Assembly (NCBI GenBank): GCA_033764445.1
Contig: JANRIZ010000153.1
Coordinates: forward strand, 1 to 13,230
Source of the DNA: JANRIZ01 sp033764445
Lineage (GTDB): Bacteria > Verrucomicrobiota > Verrucomicrobiia > JAWXBN01
Length of the DNA stretch: 13,230 nucleotides
Direction: 5' to 3'
Shown: in pieces, positions 1 to 7,368 of the stretch
Position numbering within the stretch: position 1 is the first letter of the stretch
How the letters are laid out: each line of letters opens with the position of its first letter
Translations under genes and position numbers: made by a program
The notes under the pieces: generated by a model
Seen by the model: the letters and a program-made list of their open reading frames with translations, nothing else
Databases searched by the model: none
What the model was told of the DNA's origin: nothing

Positions 1-98
1 AGGATGAAACCGACAACAAGGGGACCATCAAAAAACCCTCCGGCGGCAGCATGTACTCCCCCGGCACCGACATCGTTTTCACGGTCGAAAGACCTTAG
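1..98 (+). CDS. C-terminal end of an unrecognised protein (partial, 5' end outside window)
   Basis: An open frame enters from the left edge (first full codon at base 3) and stops at TAG 96-98. The 31 visible residues include the stretches KKPSGGSMYSPGTDIVF and TVERP at the very end, a Gly/Ser/Pro-rich segment followed by a beta-strand-like ending. Codon choice (GGC, ACC, ATC, TCC) matches the genes downstream, which supports real coding. The family cannot be recognised from so short a piece. It is separated from the operon by about 300 bases of repeat-bearing DNA, so it is probably a separate transcription unit. Confidence 0.6.
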   Translation, partial: DETDNKGTIKKPSGGSMYSPGTDIVFTVERP

Positions 99-281
99 CA
101 ACCAGACATTGGGGCAATGCAAATAAAAATACAGCCCTGAAAAAAGGCCCAACGTGTCGCCGCATGTGAAGTTTGGGGTTACGCCCCAGGAAATGGAATC
201 ACAAGGTCAAAGCCCTGTCAGGGCGTTGCAATCTATTGAGCCCAAAAACCCAGGCTCCTGAACGCCAGTCATGCGATTCCT
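99..281. repeat. Intergenic region with three short inverted repeats, probable decayed dispersed repeat
   Basis: No convincing gene lies here. Three small hairpins follow each other: TGGGG/CCCCA with a five-base loop (174-188), GCCCTG-T-CAGGGC, a near-perfect palindrome (212-224), and GAGCC/GGCTC with a ten-base loop (238-257). A degenerate copy of the GCCCTG...AGGGC theme is at 134-149. The word pattern of GCCCTG-CAGGGCGTTGCAATCTAT resembles multicopy intergenic repeats that I associate with Verrucomicrobia-type genomes; this is from memory and is not verified. No T-run follows any hairpin, so none looks like an intrinsic terminator for the upstream gene. Confidence 0.35.
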
Positions 282-319
282 CATTAGACATTAGACATTA
301 GACATTAAAAATTAAACAT
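282..319. repeat. CATTAGA heptamer tandem repeat upstream of first operon gene
   Basis: Three perfect copies of CATTAGA (282-288, 289-295, 296-302) are followed by CATTAAA (303-309) and a degenerate ATTAAACAT (311-319). Because 7 is not a multiple of 3, the array places a TAG stop in all three plus-strand frames. It is AT-rich inside otherwise GC-rich DNA and is followed by a C-rich stretch (320-332). A related array lies before the MoxR gene. Confidence 0.85.
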
Positions 320-333
320 CCCCCATTCCCCCA

Positions 334-362
334 TTTACAACGAAACTTTTTATCCCTAGAAG
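334..362 (+). promoter_or_regulatory. Candidate sigma-70-like promoter for the operon (weak)
   Basis: TTTACA at 334-339 matches the -35 consensus at five of six positions. TAGAAG at 357-362, 17 bases further on, matches the -10 consensus at four of six. Transcription would start near 369, giving a leader of about 35 bases before the ATG at 405. This is only a consensus match. An overlapping TCTAAT at 365-370 is a better -10 hexamer but has no -35 at a proper distance. Confidence 0.25.
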
Positions 363-404
363 TGTCTAATCGGTGGAAGGGGCTCTTCCCTCACCGGCGA
401 TTGT

Positions 405-1709
405 ATGGTGGATGATCAAAAATTCTGGCGTCACAGGGGCTTGCGCCTCCGTCTGAAATTCAATCTCGCCTGCCTCCTTTTTCCCTTTCTGACCCTGCTC
501 CCCTTCTGGTGCACTTTCATCGCCGTCTGGACCCTGCTCTGCCGCCGGTGGGGCGGGGATATCGCCCCGATCGGGGATGTCTTTTATCTCGGTCTTCTCC
601 TGCTGGCCATCTTTTCCTATGGACGCGGCAGAAAATTCTTCCTCACGGAACCCCAGGCCCTGGCGCGGCTGGATGAATGCAATCATCTGCATAATGCACT
701 GACCGCCGCCGCCCTGGGCATGATCCCCTGGCCCCGCCCTCTGCCCGCCCCCGTCCGGGACGGATTTTCCTGGAATCTCAAAACCCTCTGTGTGCCGCTG
801 CTTCTTTCAATCTGCATCCTGACCCTCGGGCTCCAGCTCCCCACGGGACGTTCCCCGGGCTGGATGGGCGGCCCCAAGGAAATGCCCACCTCCGTCACCC
901 TGGCGGAATCCTGGCTCGACTCCCTCAAGGAACAGGACGTCATCGAGCCGGAAGCACTCGGGGAATTCCAGGAACAGCTCGACCAGCTCAAAAATCAAAA
1001 ACCCGAGGACTGGTTCAAACACTCCAGCATGGAGGCGGGGGACTCCCTCCGCCAGCGTCTGTTTGAATCCGTCCAGTCCATGGATCAAAACCTCGCCCAA
1101 ATGGAGAAGGCCTTTGACAACCTGCAGAATCTGCCCCAGCCGGCCTCTCCGCAGTCGCTCCAGGCTCTCTCCGAGGACATGCAAAAGGCGCTCAAGGGGC
1201 TGGAGTCGGGCCGTCTCCCGCTCAACAGGGAAACACTCAGCCAGCTCAAAAACATGGACCCCTCAAAGCTCAGCCAGCTTTCAAGGGAACAGATGGAAAA
1301 ACTCTCCAAGGCCTTCCAAAAAAGCGGGGGCGCCTGCAAGGGCATCCTCGGCAAGGATGCAAAATGCGGTTTGAATCTCAAAATGGACGCGGGCGGGATG
1401 GCCCTCTGCCAGAAACCCGGCAACGGTGGAATCACCCGCGGACGCGGCGACGCCCCCCTGTTTTTTGATGAAAATCAGACCCAGCTGGGCACCACCAGGA
1501 CTGAAAAACTTGAGAATGAGGACCTCTCCCGTGCGACTCTGGGCGATACGATGGGGGTCAGCCAGGGGGAACACAAGATCGATCCCTCCAAATTCAAGGG
1601 CCCGGCGGAGGCGGGGCTGATCTCCGGAACCGGCGCGGGCGGCGAGGCGGTCTGGCGCGACGAAACCACCCCGGCGGAACGTGAAACACTCCAGAAATTT
1701 TTCCAATAA
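405..1709 (+). CDS. Membrane protein with extracytoplasmic coiled coil, first gene of the MoxR/VWA operon
   Basis: A 434-residue protein. Hydrophobic segments lie at about residues 19-46, 57-72 and 125-144. The basic N-terminus (RHRGLRLRLK) suggests an inside start, which puts everything after residue 145 outside the cytoplasm. Residues 165-305 are rich in Gln, Glu, Leu and Lys with heptad-like spacing (for example LSQLKNMDPSKLSQLSREQM), a probable coiled coil. Then come a Gly-rich stretch with three cysteines (C311, C321, C335) and a C-terminus ending TPAERETLQKFF, which looks like a conserved assembly or docking segment. The layout (paired N-terminal helices, a cytoplasmic 'ALARLDE' loop, a third helix, a Gln-rich tail) recalls DUF4175-type proteins of alphaproteobacterial MoxR loci; this is a resemblance in layout only. 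ATG 405 is the first ATG after an in-frame stop at 357-359; no clear Shine-Dalgarno precedes it. The role is probably structural, in a membrane complex with the VWA proteins encoded downstream. Confidence 0.8.
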   Translation: MVDDQKFWRHRGLRLRLKFNLACLLFPFLTLLPFWCTFIAVWTLLCRRWGGDIAPIGDVFYLGLLLLAIFSYGRGRKFFLTEPQALARLDECNHLHNALTAAALGMIPWPRPLPAPVRDGFSWNLKTLCVPLLLSICILTLGLQLPTGRSPGWMGGPKEMPTSVTLAESWLDSLKEQDVIEPEALGEFQEQLDQLKNQKPEDWFKHSSMEAGDSLRQRLFESVQSMDQNLAQMEKAFDNLQNLPQPASPQSLQALSEDMQKALKGLESGRLPLNRETLSQLKNMDPSKLSQLSREQMEKLSKAFQKSGGACKGILGKDAKCGLNLKMDAGGMALCQKPGNGGITRGRGDAPLFFDENQTQLGTTRTEKLENEDLSRATLGDTMGVSQGEHKIDPSKFKGPAEAGLISGTGAGGEAVWRDETTPAERETLQKFFQ

Positions 1710-1723
1710 CCCGCATCATGAAA

Positions 1724-1761
1724 CATTTGTCATTCGTCATTAGAAATTAGACATTCAACAT
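1724..1761. repeat. Degenerate heptamer repeat upstream of the MoxR gene
   Basis: Five consecutive seven-base units occupy 1724-1758: CATTTGT, CATTCGT, CATTAGA, AATTAGA, CATTCAA, followed by CAT. The third unit is identical to the array at 282-302, and the array is again followed by a C-rich run (1762-1773) directly before an ATG. It nearly fills the 64-base gap between the coiled-coil protein gene and the MoxR gene. Confidence 0.8.
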
Positions 1762-1773
1762 CACCCTCCCCCC

Positions 1774-2796
1774 ATGAATCCTCTCCCCCCCGAAAACGAA
1801 ATCGCCCAAGCCTCGGCCTCCCTCAAAAAACTGCGGGATACGCTCAATACGGTGCTCTTCGGCCAGGATCACCTGGTGAGCATGGTCATCATCGGTCTGG
1901 TCTCCCGCGGCCACATCCTCCTCGAGGGTCTTCCGGGTCTGGGCAAAACCCAGCTGGCCAAGGGTCTGTCCCGGGCCCTGGAGCTGGACTTCAAACGGGT
2001 CCAGTTCACCCCCGACCTCCTGCCGGGGGACATCACGGGCAATCCGATCCTCCAGGAACTTTCCCCGGGGCAGCGGCAGTTTGTTTTTCAACCGGGTCCG
2101 CTCTTTGCCAATCTGGTGCTGGCCGACGAAATCAACCGGGCCTCGCCCAAAACCCAGTCCGCCCTGCTCGAGGCCATGCAGGAGGGCAACGTCACGGTCA
2201 TGGGCGAAGGGCACCGCCTGCCCCAGCCGTTTTTTGTGGTGGCCACCCAGAACCCGATCGAGCTGGAAGGGACCTATCCGCTGCCGGAAGCCCAGCTGGA
2301 CCGTTTTCTCTTCAAGCTCTCGGTCCATAAAAACGATGCACGCACCCTCCAACAGATCATCTCCTCCCGCGAAATCGGTGTGGACCCGGTGATTGACCGC
2401 GTCTGTTCCCGCGAAGCGCTGGCCTCCTTCCTCGCCCTGGCCCGCCGGATTTTCCTGCCGGAGGTGGTGGCCCACTACATCGCCCGCCTGGTCGAGGCCT
2501 CCCACCCGGGGCTCTCCAAGGCGGCCACGGGTGTCAAATTCGGCGCGAGTCCCCGCGCCGCCCTGGCCCTGGCGGCGGCGGCCAAATCCCGCGCCCTTTT
2601 CGAGGGCCGCTCCAACGCGAGTTTTGAGGACGTCCGCGCCGTGGCCCTGCCGGTGCTCGAACACCGCATCATCCTCGACTACACGGCCCGGCTGGACGGA
2701 CGCACCACGGCGTCGATGGTCTCGGACCTTCTGGAGGAAATCCCGGCCCAGTCCCTTTCGGTTCCCAAAACGCTCCAGGAAGCCAAGCTCCCATGA
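1774..2796 (+). CDS. MoxR-family AAA+ ATPase
   Basis: A 340-residue protein, full length for the family. It shows Walker A GLPGLGKT (residues 52-59), Walker B LVLADE (114-119) followed by the MoxR hallmark INRASPKTQSALLEAMQE, sensor 1 ATQNP (N160) with EGTYPLPEAQLDRF, and sensor 2 GASPRA (R261) in the C-terminal helical lid. MoxR ATPases are cytoplasmic hexameric chaperone-like motors that usually act with VWA-domain partners, often in metal insertion, complex maturation or stress tolerance. Here the partners are the DUF58 and VWA genes downstream. ATG 1774 follows a C-run with no Shine-Dalgarno. The stop overlaps the next start (ATGA), so translation is probably coupled. All catalytic motifs are intact. 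The family call is very secure; the substrate is unknown. Confidence 0.97.
   Translation: MNPLPPENEIAQASASLKKLRDTLNTVLFGQDHLVSMVIIGLVSRGHILLEGLPGLGKTQLAKGLSRALELDFKRVQFTPDLLPGDITGNPILQELSPGQRQFVFQPGPLFANLVLADEINRASPKTQSALLEAMQEGNVTVMGEGHRLPQPFFVVATQNPIELEGTYPLPEAQLDRFLFKLSVHKNDARTLQQIISSREIGVDPVIDRVCSREALASFLALARRIFLPEVVAHYIARLVEASHPGLSKAATGVKFGASPRAALALAAAAKSRALFEGRSNASFEDVRAVALPVLEHRIILDYTARLDGRTTASMVSDLLEEIPAQSLSVPKTLQEAKLP
2777..2782 (+). promoter_or_regulatory. Ribosome binding site AGGAAG for the gene at 2793
   Basis: AGGAAG lies inside the end of the MoxR gene, ten bases before ATG 2793. It supports that start and translation re-initiation across the ATGA overlap. Confidence 0.5.
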
Positions 2797-4964
2797 GGCG
2801 TCCTGTTTCAGTTCCCCTGCTCCTCCTCGGGGTGCTCGCCGCATTTTGCCCGCTGCGGGCGGAGTTGCAGCTGGGCTTCTCGGGGGTGCAGCCGGGCGCG
2901 GGGATCGATGTCAAAATCGTCTCCTCCTACGACACCTCCCCCCGTGTGGGAACCCTGCCCCTGCGCGTGACCATCGGCAACAACACCGGGACGGCCCGCA
3001 CCTGGAATCTGTCGACGCTCTACACGTCCCATCATTTCGGCTCCGACAGCATCTCCTCCACGGAATCCCTGACCGTCGGAGGCCACTCGGAAAAAACCTT
3101 CGAAATCCATGCCCCGATCCTGGCCCGCGAAAACATTGTCCACTCGGGCGGCAATCTGATGATCTCGCTGTCGGGTTACGGGATCAAGTCCGGCGGCAAT
3201 TTCACCCACATGCATGACCGTGGCTCTCCCGGGGGAAAACAGCCCTCGGCCTACACGCTCATGGGTGCGGAACTGGCGTTGAAAAGCTGGGCCCAGATTG
3301 ATGCCGACCTGGCCAAGGGTCCGCACTACCTGCAGGGCTCCAAGATCACCCCCGAATTTCTCCCCCGGGACTGGCGCTCGCTGATGGGTGTCGATATGAT
3401 GATGCTCTCGGAGGCCGAATGGACCGGAACCCCCGAGCCGCAACGTCAGGCGGTTCTGGAGTGGATCCTGCAGGGGGGGGAACTCAGGCTCTATGCCGCC
3501 TCCCCGGAATCCTTCAACGACAAATTTTTCACGGGTCTGCGCCGCTCCCAATGGGGGGTTTCCAACGGACTGCCGAAATTCCGGATGGTCCAGAAAATGG
3601 GCGCGGGCCGGGTGCTGGTCCACCCGTGGGATGGCTCCTCCCCGGTGGAGTTTGAGAACCGGACCCATGGCCTGGCCAGCAACACGCTCGCCACGGGGTA
3701 CCGGGGCGTATGGCCGCTGCTGATGAAAATCCCCTCCATCGAGGTCATCGGCTACCTGATCATGGCCTTCATGCTCGTTTTTGCCATCATCATCGGTCCG
3801 ATCAATCTTTTCATCTTCGCGGGCAGCCACCACCGCTCCCGGCTTTTTTGGACCACCCCCCTCATCTCCCTGATCACCAGCGTGCTGCTGGTGGTGGTGA
3901 TCTTTTTCAAGGACGGCATGGGAGGGGAGGGCCGCCGTTCGGTGGTGGCGATTCTGGACCCGGACCTCAACAAAATGTTCCTCAGTCAGGAACAATCCTC
4001 GGTCACGGGTCTTCTCTGGGACCGCGACATCCCGTTCCGCGAAAGTGTCTTCATGGCGCCGCTGCCCCAGAATGCCTCAGGCCGTCCGTCCCGGGAAACC
4101 TATGAGATTCGCCACAATCTCTACAGTGGGTCCTGGTTCGCCAGCCGATCGGTCAACAACCAGTACCTGTCGCTCTTCCAACCGACCCGCTTCCGTCTGG
4201 AACTGGTCAATCGCACGGCATTTGAGGAGGGCCGCGAGGCGCCCAGAATCACCTCCACGATTCCCACCCCCCTGGCATGGGTTGTCTTCACCGATGGAGT
4301 CGGGCAGACTTGGGAGGCCCAGAATGTGCCGACGGGCGGCACGGTGACCCTCAAAAAGATTCCTCCGGATCAAAAACAATCCACGCTCACCAGTCTCCTC
4401 CGCACCCATTTGGGCCCGCGCAACTCCACGCTCGCGGAACAGGCGGCGTTCCAACCCGGGTTTGTGGCCCAACCGGCGGATGCCGCGGCCTTCACCACGG
4501 CCACCCTCCCTTCCATCCGCTGGGAAAAAGATTTCACTCTTCTTGTTCAGCCCATGCCCGGACTGGCTCCCACCCCCCCGCCCCCGGTCACAAATTCCTC
4601 CCTCCGCTCGGACCTCCCGGTTTATCAACCGCCCCCGGATTCCTCCCTTCAACGGTATCTGGAAGGCACCAACACATTCCTGATTTCCAAGGGGCTTTCC
4701 CCGGTGACGGTCAAAATCAATCTCACCACCAATGCCACCGGCGGGATGCTCACCAACTTTGTCATCGAGCCCCTGAGGGCCTCACCGACAAACGCGCTGC
4801 CTTCCGCATTCCTGAGCAATTCCCCCCTGCCCGCCCTCCCCGCTCCGCCGGCACTCACCAATTCTTTCCCGTCCAATTCCACCCGCCGGGTCATCCGCCG
4901 TCTGCCCTCACCCAAACCTTCACCGGCCCGCGAAACCATTCACGAGCCTTCCAGGTCACCATGA
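2793..4964 (+). CDS. Exported two-lobed membrane protein of unknown function, coupled to MoxR and ABC genes
   Basis: A 723-residue protein. The N-terminus is a signal peptide (basic MRR, hydrophobic core 7-18, likely cleavage after PLRA, residue 23). Residues 24-316 form the first extracytoplasmic region: an immunoglobulin-like beta domain (about 35-130) and an alpha/beta segment (about 155-280) with the pattern 'VDMMMLSEAEW ... VLEWILQGGELRLY', typical of degenerate class I glutamine-amidotransferase-like folds. A tight hairpin of two membrane helices (317-343 and 351-372) is joined by the basic loop GSHHRSR, with a GPINLF motif at the end of the first helix. Residues 373-723 return outside: beta-rich to about 590, then a Pro/Ser/Asn-rich tail with PTPPPPV and PALPAPPALT. 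It overlaps the MoxR stop and the ABC ATPase start by four bases each, so it is probably the dedicated scaffold or partner of the ABC transporter. I do not recognise a named family. Confidence 0.85.
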   Translation: MRRPVSVPLLLLGVLAAFCPLRAELQLGFSGVQPGAGIDVKIVSSYDTSPRVGTLPLRVTIGNNTGTARTWNLSTLYTSHHFGSDSISSTESLTVGGHSEKTFEIHAPILARENIVHSGGNLMISLSGYGIKSGGNFTHMHDRGSPGGKQPSAYTLMGAELALKSWAQIDADLAKGPHYLQGSKITPEFLPRDWRSLMGVDMMMLSEAEWTGTPEPQRQAVLEWILQGGELRLYAASPESFNDKFFTGLRRSQWGVSNGLPKFRMVQKMGAGRVLVHPWDGSSPVEFENRTHGLASNTLATGYRGVWPLLMKIPSIEVIGYLIMAFMLVFAIIIGPINLFIFAGSHHRSRLFWTTPLISLITSVLLVVVIFFKDGMGGEGRRSVVAILDPDLNKMFLSQEQSSVTGLLWDRDIPFRESVFMAPLPQNASGRPSRETYEIRHNLYSGSWFASRSVNNQYLSLFQPTRFRLELVNRTAFEEGREAPRITSTIPTPLAWVVFTDGVGQTWEAQNVPTGGTVTLKKIPPDQKQSTLTSLLRTHLGPRNSTLAEQAAFQPGFVAQPADAAAFTTATLPSIRWEKDFTLLVQPMPGLAPTPPPPVTNSSLRSDLPVYQPPPDSSLQRYLEGTNTFLISKGLSPVTVKINLTTNATGGMLTNFVIEPLRASPTNALPSAFLSNSPLPALPAPPALTNSFPSNSTRRVIRRLPSPKPSPARETIHEPSRSP

Positions 4965-5905
4965 TGAGCACCCCCTCCCCCATCATCGAGGTCCGCAATC
5001 TGCGGCGGACGTTTGACGCGGTCCGCGCGGTCAATGACATCTCCTTTGCCGTGCCCCGGGGTTCGGTGGTGGGGTTCATCGGTGCCAATGGGGCGGGGAA
5101 AACAACAACCATGCGCATGATGGTCACCCTCGAAATGCAGGACTCCGGCCACATCTCCATGGCGGGCTTTGACACACTCAACCACCCGGGGGAGGTCCGC
5201 CGCCGCGTGGGGTGGATGCCCGACTCCTTCGGCACCTACGACAATGTCACGGTCTGGGAATACCTCGACTTCTATGCCCGCGCCTACGGCTACAAGGGGT
5301 CCGACAGGACCGCCCGCATCCGGGAGGTCATGGATTTCACGGACCTGACCCCGCTGGCGGAACGGTTCACCAACAAACTGTCCAAGGGCATGGGCCAGCG
5401 TCTGTGCCTGGGCCGCACGCTCCTGCATGATCCGGAGATTCTGATCATGGACGAGCCCGCGGCCGGGCTGGACCCAAAGGCCCGCATGGAGTTCAAGCGG
5501 CTGATCAATCTTCTGGCGGCCTCGGGCAAAACAATCTTCATCAGTTCCCACATCCTCTCGGAGCTGGGCGAAATGTGCCACTCCCTGCTCTTCATCGACA
5601 AGGGACAGATCATCCACCACGGGACGGCCGAGGACCTGAGGACGGACCGACAGACGCTGGTCGTGGAGGTCCTGGTGTCGGGTTCGCCCGAGATTCTCAT
5701 CCAATGGGCCGGGATGAACCCGGGGGTGTCGGTCGTGGACACCCTCAAAAACGGCGCCCGTCTGGGTTTTGACGAAAACAATCCGGAGGCACTGGCACGG
5801 GTCCTCAAAAAAATGATCCTCGACGGGGTGCCGGTCCTGGATTTTCACCGGCAGGAACGCCGTCTGGAGGACGCCTTCATCGATATCCTGAGGAAAATCC
5901 AATGA
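4961..5905 (+). CDS. ABC transporter ATP-binding protein
   Basis: A 314-residue nucleotide-binding subunit. It shows Walker A GANGAGKTT (41-49), signature LSKGMGQR (140-147), Walker B ILIMDEP (160-166), D-loop GLDP (169-172) and switch histidine H197 (ISSHILSE). The position normally held by the Q-loop glutamine reads GWMPDSFGTY, with D88, as in many NatA/CcmA-like exporter ATPases. The C-terminal 90 residues end in LEDAFIDIL, typical of ATPases that pair with ABC-2-type permeases. ATG 4961 gives the same ATGA overlap as other junctions; a second ATG follows immediately at 4964. The open frame extends upstream to 4277, but that part overlaps the previous gene and has no ABC content. It should energise the permease encoded next. 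Confidence 0.95.
   Translation: MMSTPSPIIEVRNLRRTFDAVRAVNDISFAVPRGSVVGFIGANGAGKTTTMRMMVTLEMQDSGHISMAGFDTLNHPGEVRRRVGWMPDSFGTYDNVTVWEYLDFYARAYGYKGSDRTARIREVMDFTDLTPLAERFTNKLSKGMGQRLCLGRTLLHDPEILIMDEPAAGLDPKARMEFKRLINLLAASGKTIFISSHILSELGEMCHSLLFIDKGQIIHHGTAEDLRTDRQTLVVEVLVSGSPEILIQWAGMNPGVSVVDTLKNGARLGFDENNPEALARVLKKMILDGVPVLDFHRQERRLEDAFIDILRKIQ
5890..5896 (+). promoter_or_regulatory. Ribosome binding site GAGGAAA for the permease gene
   Basis: GAGGAAA ends five bases before ATG 5902, within the last codons of the ABC ATPase gene. It fixes the permease start at the ATGA overlap. Confidence 0.6.
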
Positions 5906-7353
5906 CCCTTCCCTTCGCCCGCCTTTTCACCGACGACGCCCTCAGTCCGCTGTTGGTCAAGGAACTCCGCCACAATTTGCGGACCCGCGCCTTCCTGAGT
6001 TTTTTCATCATCTCACAGGTCCTGCTGGTGATTTTTGTCCTGATCAGTCTCATGGCCATGATCGACGGACGTTCCGGGGGCCGGGACTCGGACGGGTTCT
6101 TCTACTTCATGGAGGGGCTTGTGTTTCTGTGCATCATCCCGCTCTCGGCCCTGGGGGCGGTCTCCTCGGAAATCCGGGCCAACACCTTGGAACCGATTTT
6201 CCTGACCCATCTGAGCGCCTGGCGCATTGTGTGGGGCAAATGGGCGGCGTACATGGCCCAGGGGTTTCTGTTCCTGTGCGCGATTCTGCCCTACGTGGTC
6301 CTGCGGTATTTCCTGGGCGGGGTCAATGTCCTCGACGACCTTCTGGTTCTGGCCAACATGTACCTGGCCTCCTCGGTGCTGATTGCGGCGGCGGTCTGTC
6401 TGTCGGCCTTCAACCTCCGCTTCCTCCTGCCGGTGCTGGTGATCCTCCTGATCTTCGGCGCGGGGGGCATCATCCCGGCAATTCTCTACTCGCTGACCGG
6501 CAGCCGCTCGGGGACCTCCGTGGGGGGATCGCTGTGGGTCACACTCCTGCCCCTCTACCTGGCGCTGCCCCTGCTCATCAGCGGATTTCTGGCGGCGGGC
6601 GCCTCAAAAATCGCCCCGCTGGCGGAAAATTATTCGACTCTCAAACGGCTCTCCTGCCTGGGTCTGTTTGTGCCGGTCCTGGTCACCCTCTGGGCAAAGG
6701 GAAGCCCCGAAACGGCGTTCGTCCTCGCCCTCATGATCCTGGTCCTCTCCTGTCTGGATGCCCTCAACGAGGAGACGCGCCTGATGCACACGGTGTACAC
6801 ACCCTTCGCCAGATGGGGCTGGCCCGGACGTCTGGCAGGGCTCTTCCTCTATCCGGGCTGGGTGTCGGGCGTGCTGTACACGGTTGCCTGCTGTTCCCTG
6901 ATTCTCTGTTTCATTTCCCTCAACTACGGCATCAAAATGACCCACTGGCTGGCCATCCTCAGTCTGGCGGGAACCCTGCTTTTTCCCCTGGCGGTCATCA
7001 AACTGTTCGTGCCCCGGTGGAAGCGGACGCTGCCCTTTTACATCTCCATCCAGGTGGGGGTGGCCTCACTGACGGCTGTGGTGGGGATCGCCGATGGAAT
7101 CCTCAGCGGATCCTTCAAGGAACTGTTCTCGTTTTTCCCCCTGACCTGTCTGATTTTTTCCGCCTCCAACACCTTCGATGAAGACGAGGCTCTGGGCTGG
7201 ACCCTGGTCCAGTGCGGGGTGTTGTTTCTGATCCTGACCGTCCTGTTCATCCGGATGCTCCCGGTGCTGGCCCTCATCCGCCAGCTCGAAAAAGGGCCCC
7301 TGCCCGAACCGCCCGCTCCCACCCCCCCACCTCTTCCCCCCGGCCTGAAATAA
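5902..7353 (+). CDS. ABC transporter permease (ABC-2-like), many membrane spans
   Basis: A 483-residue, strongly hydrophobic protein with about 12 predicted membrane segments (roughly 31-53, 69-88, 115-135, 147-170, 172-197, 212-233, 250-266, 271-287, 312-340, 349-370, 378-400, 432-457; count uncertain). The start LSPLLVKELRHNLRTRAFL, an amphipathic helix before the first span, and the EIRANTLEPIFLTHLSAWRI segment are typical of ABC-2 exporter permeases. It ends in a proline-rich tail (PEPPAPTPPPLPPGLK, 468-483) that shares PPPLPP with the dual-VWA protein. It lies directly after its ATPase with an ATGA overlap. With twice the usual ABC-2 span number in one chain, it may work as a single-chain permease. 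The substrate cannot be inferred. Confidence 0.9.
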   Translation: MTLPFARLFTDDALSPLLVKELRHNLRTRAFLSFFIISQVLLVIFVLISLMAMIDGRSGGRDSDGFFYFMEGLVFLCIIPLSALGAVSSEIRANTLEPIFLTHLSAWRIVWGKWAAYMAQGFLFLCAILPYVVLRYFLGGVNVLDDLLVLANMYLASSVLIAAAVCLSAFNLRFLLPVLVILLIFGAGGIIPAILYSLTGSRSGTSVGGSLWVTLLPLYLALPLLISGFLAAGASKIAPLAENYSTLKRLSCLGLFVPVLVTLWAKGSPETAFVLALMILVLSCLDALNEETRLMHTVYTPFARWGWPGRLAGLFLYPGWVSGVLYTVACCSLILCFISLNYGIKMTHWLAILSLAGTLLFPLAVIKLFVPRWKRTLPFYISIQVGVASLTAVVGIADGILSGSFKELFSFFPLTCLIFSASNTFDEDEALGWTLVQCGVLFLILTVLFIRMLPVLALIRQLEKGPLPEPPAPTPPPLPPGLK

Positions 7354-7368
7354 AATTGATCCTCCGCC

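Noticed and set aside
282..319. Tandem repeats as a CRISPR array
   Set aside because: The units are seven bases, contiguous and without spacers, and no cas gene is present.
375..389. Hairpin GGAAG/CTTCC in the leader of the first gene as a regulatory structure
   Set aside because: Five pairs only, with no conserved motif; this is expected by chance at this length.
4277..4960. In-frame upstream extension of the ABC ATPase gene (about 228 more residues)
   Set aside because: It lies entirely within the two-lobed protein gene, reads as His/Pro/Gly-rich shadow sequence, and ABC homology begins only after ATG 4961, which also gives the ATGA overlap seen at other junctions.
5215..5245. Apparent loss of the Q-loop glutamine in the ABC ATPase (D88)
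   Set aside because: An acidic residue at this place (PD or PE) is common in NatA/CcmA-like exporter ATPases, and all other motifs are intact, so it is not a sign of inactivity.
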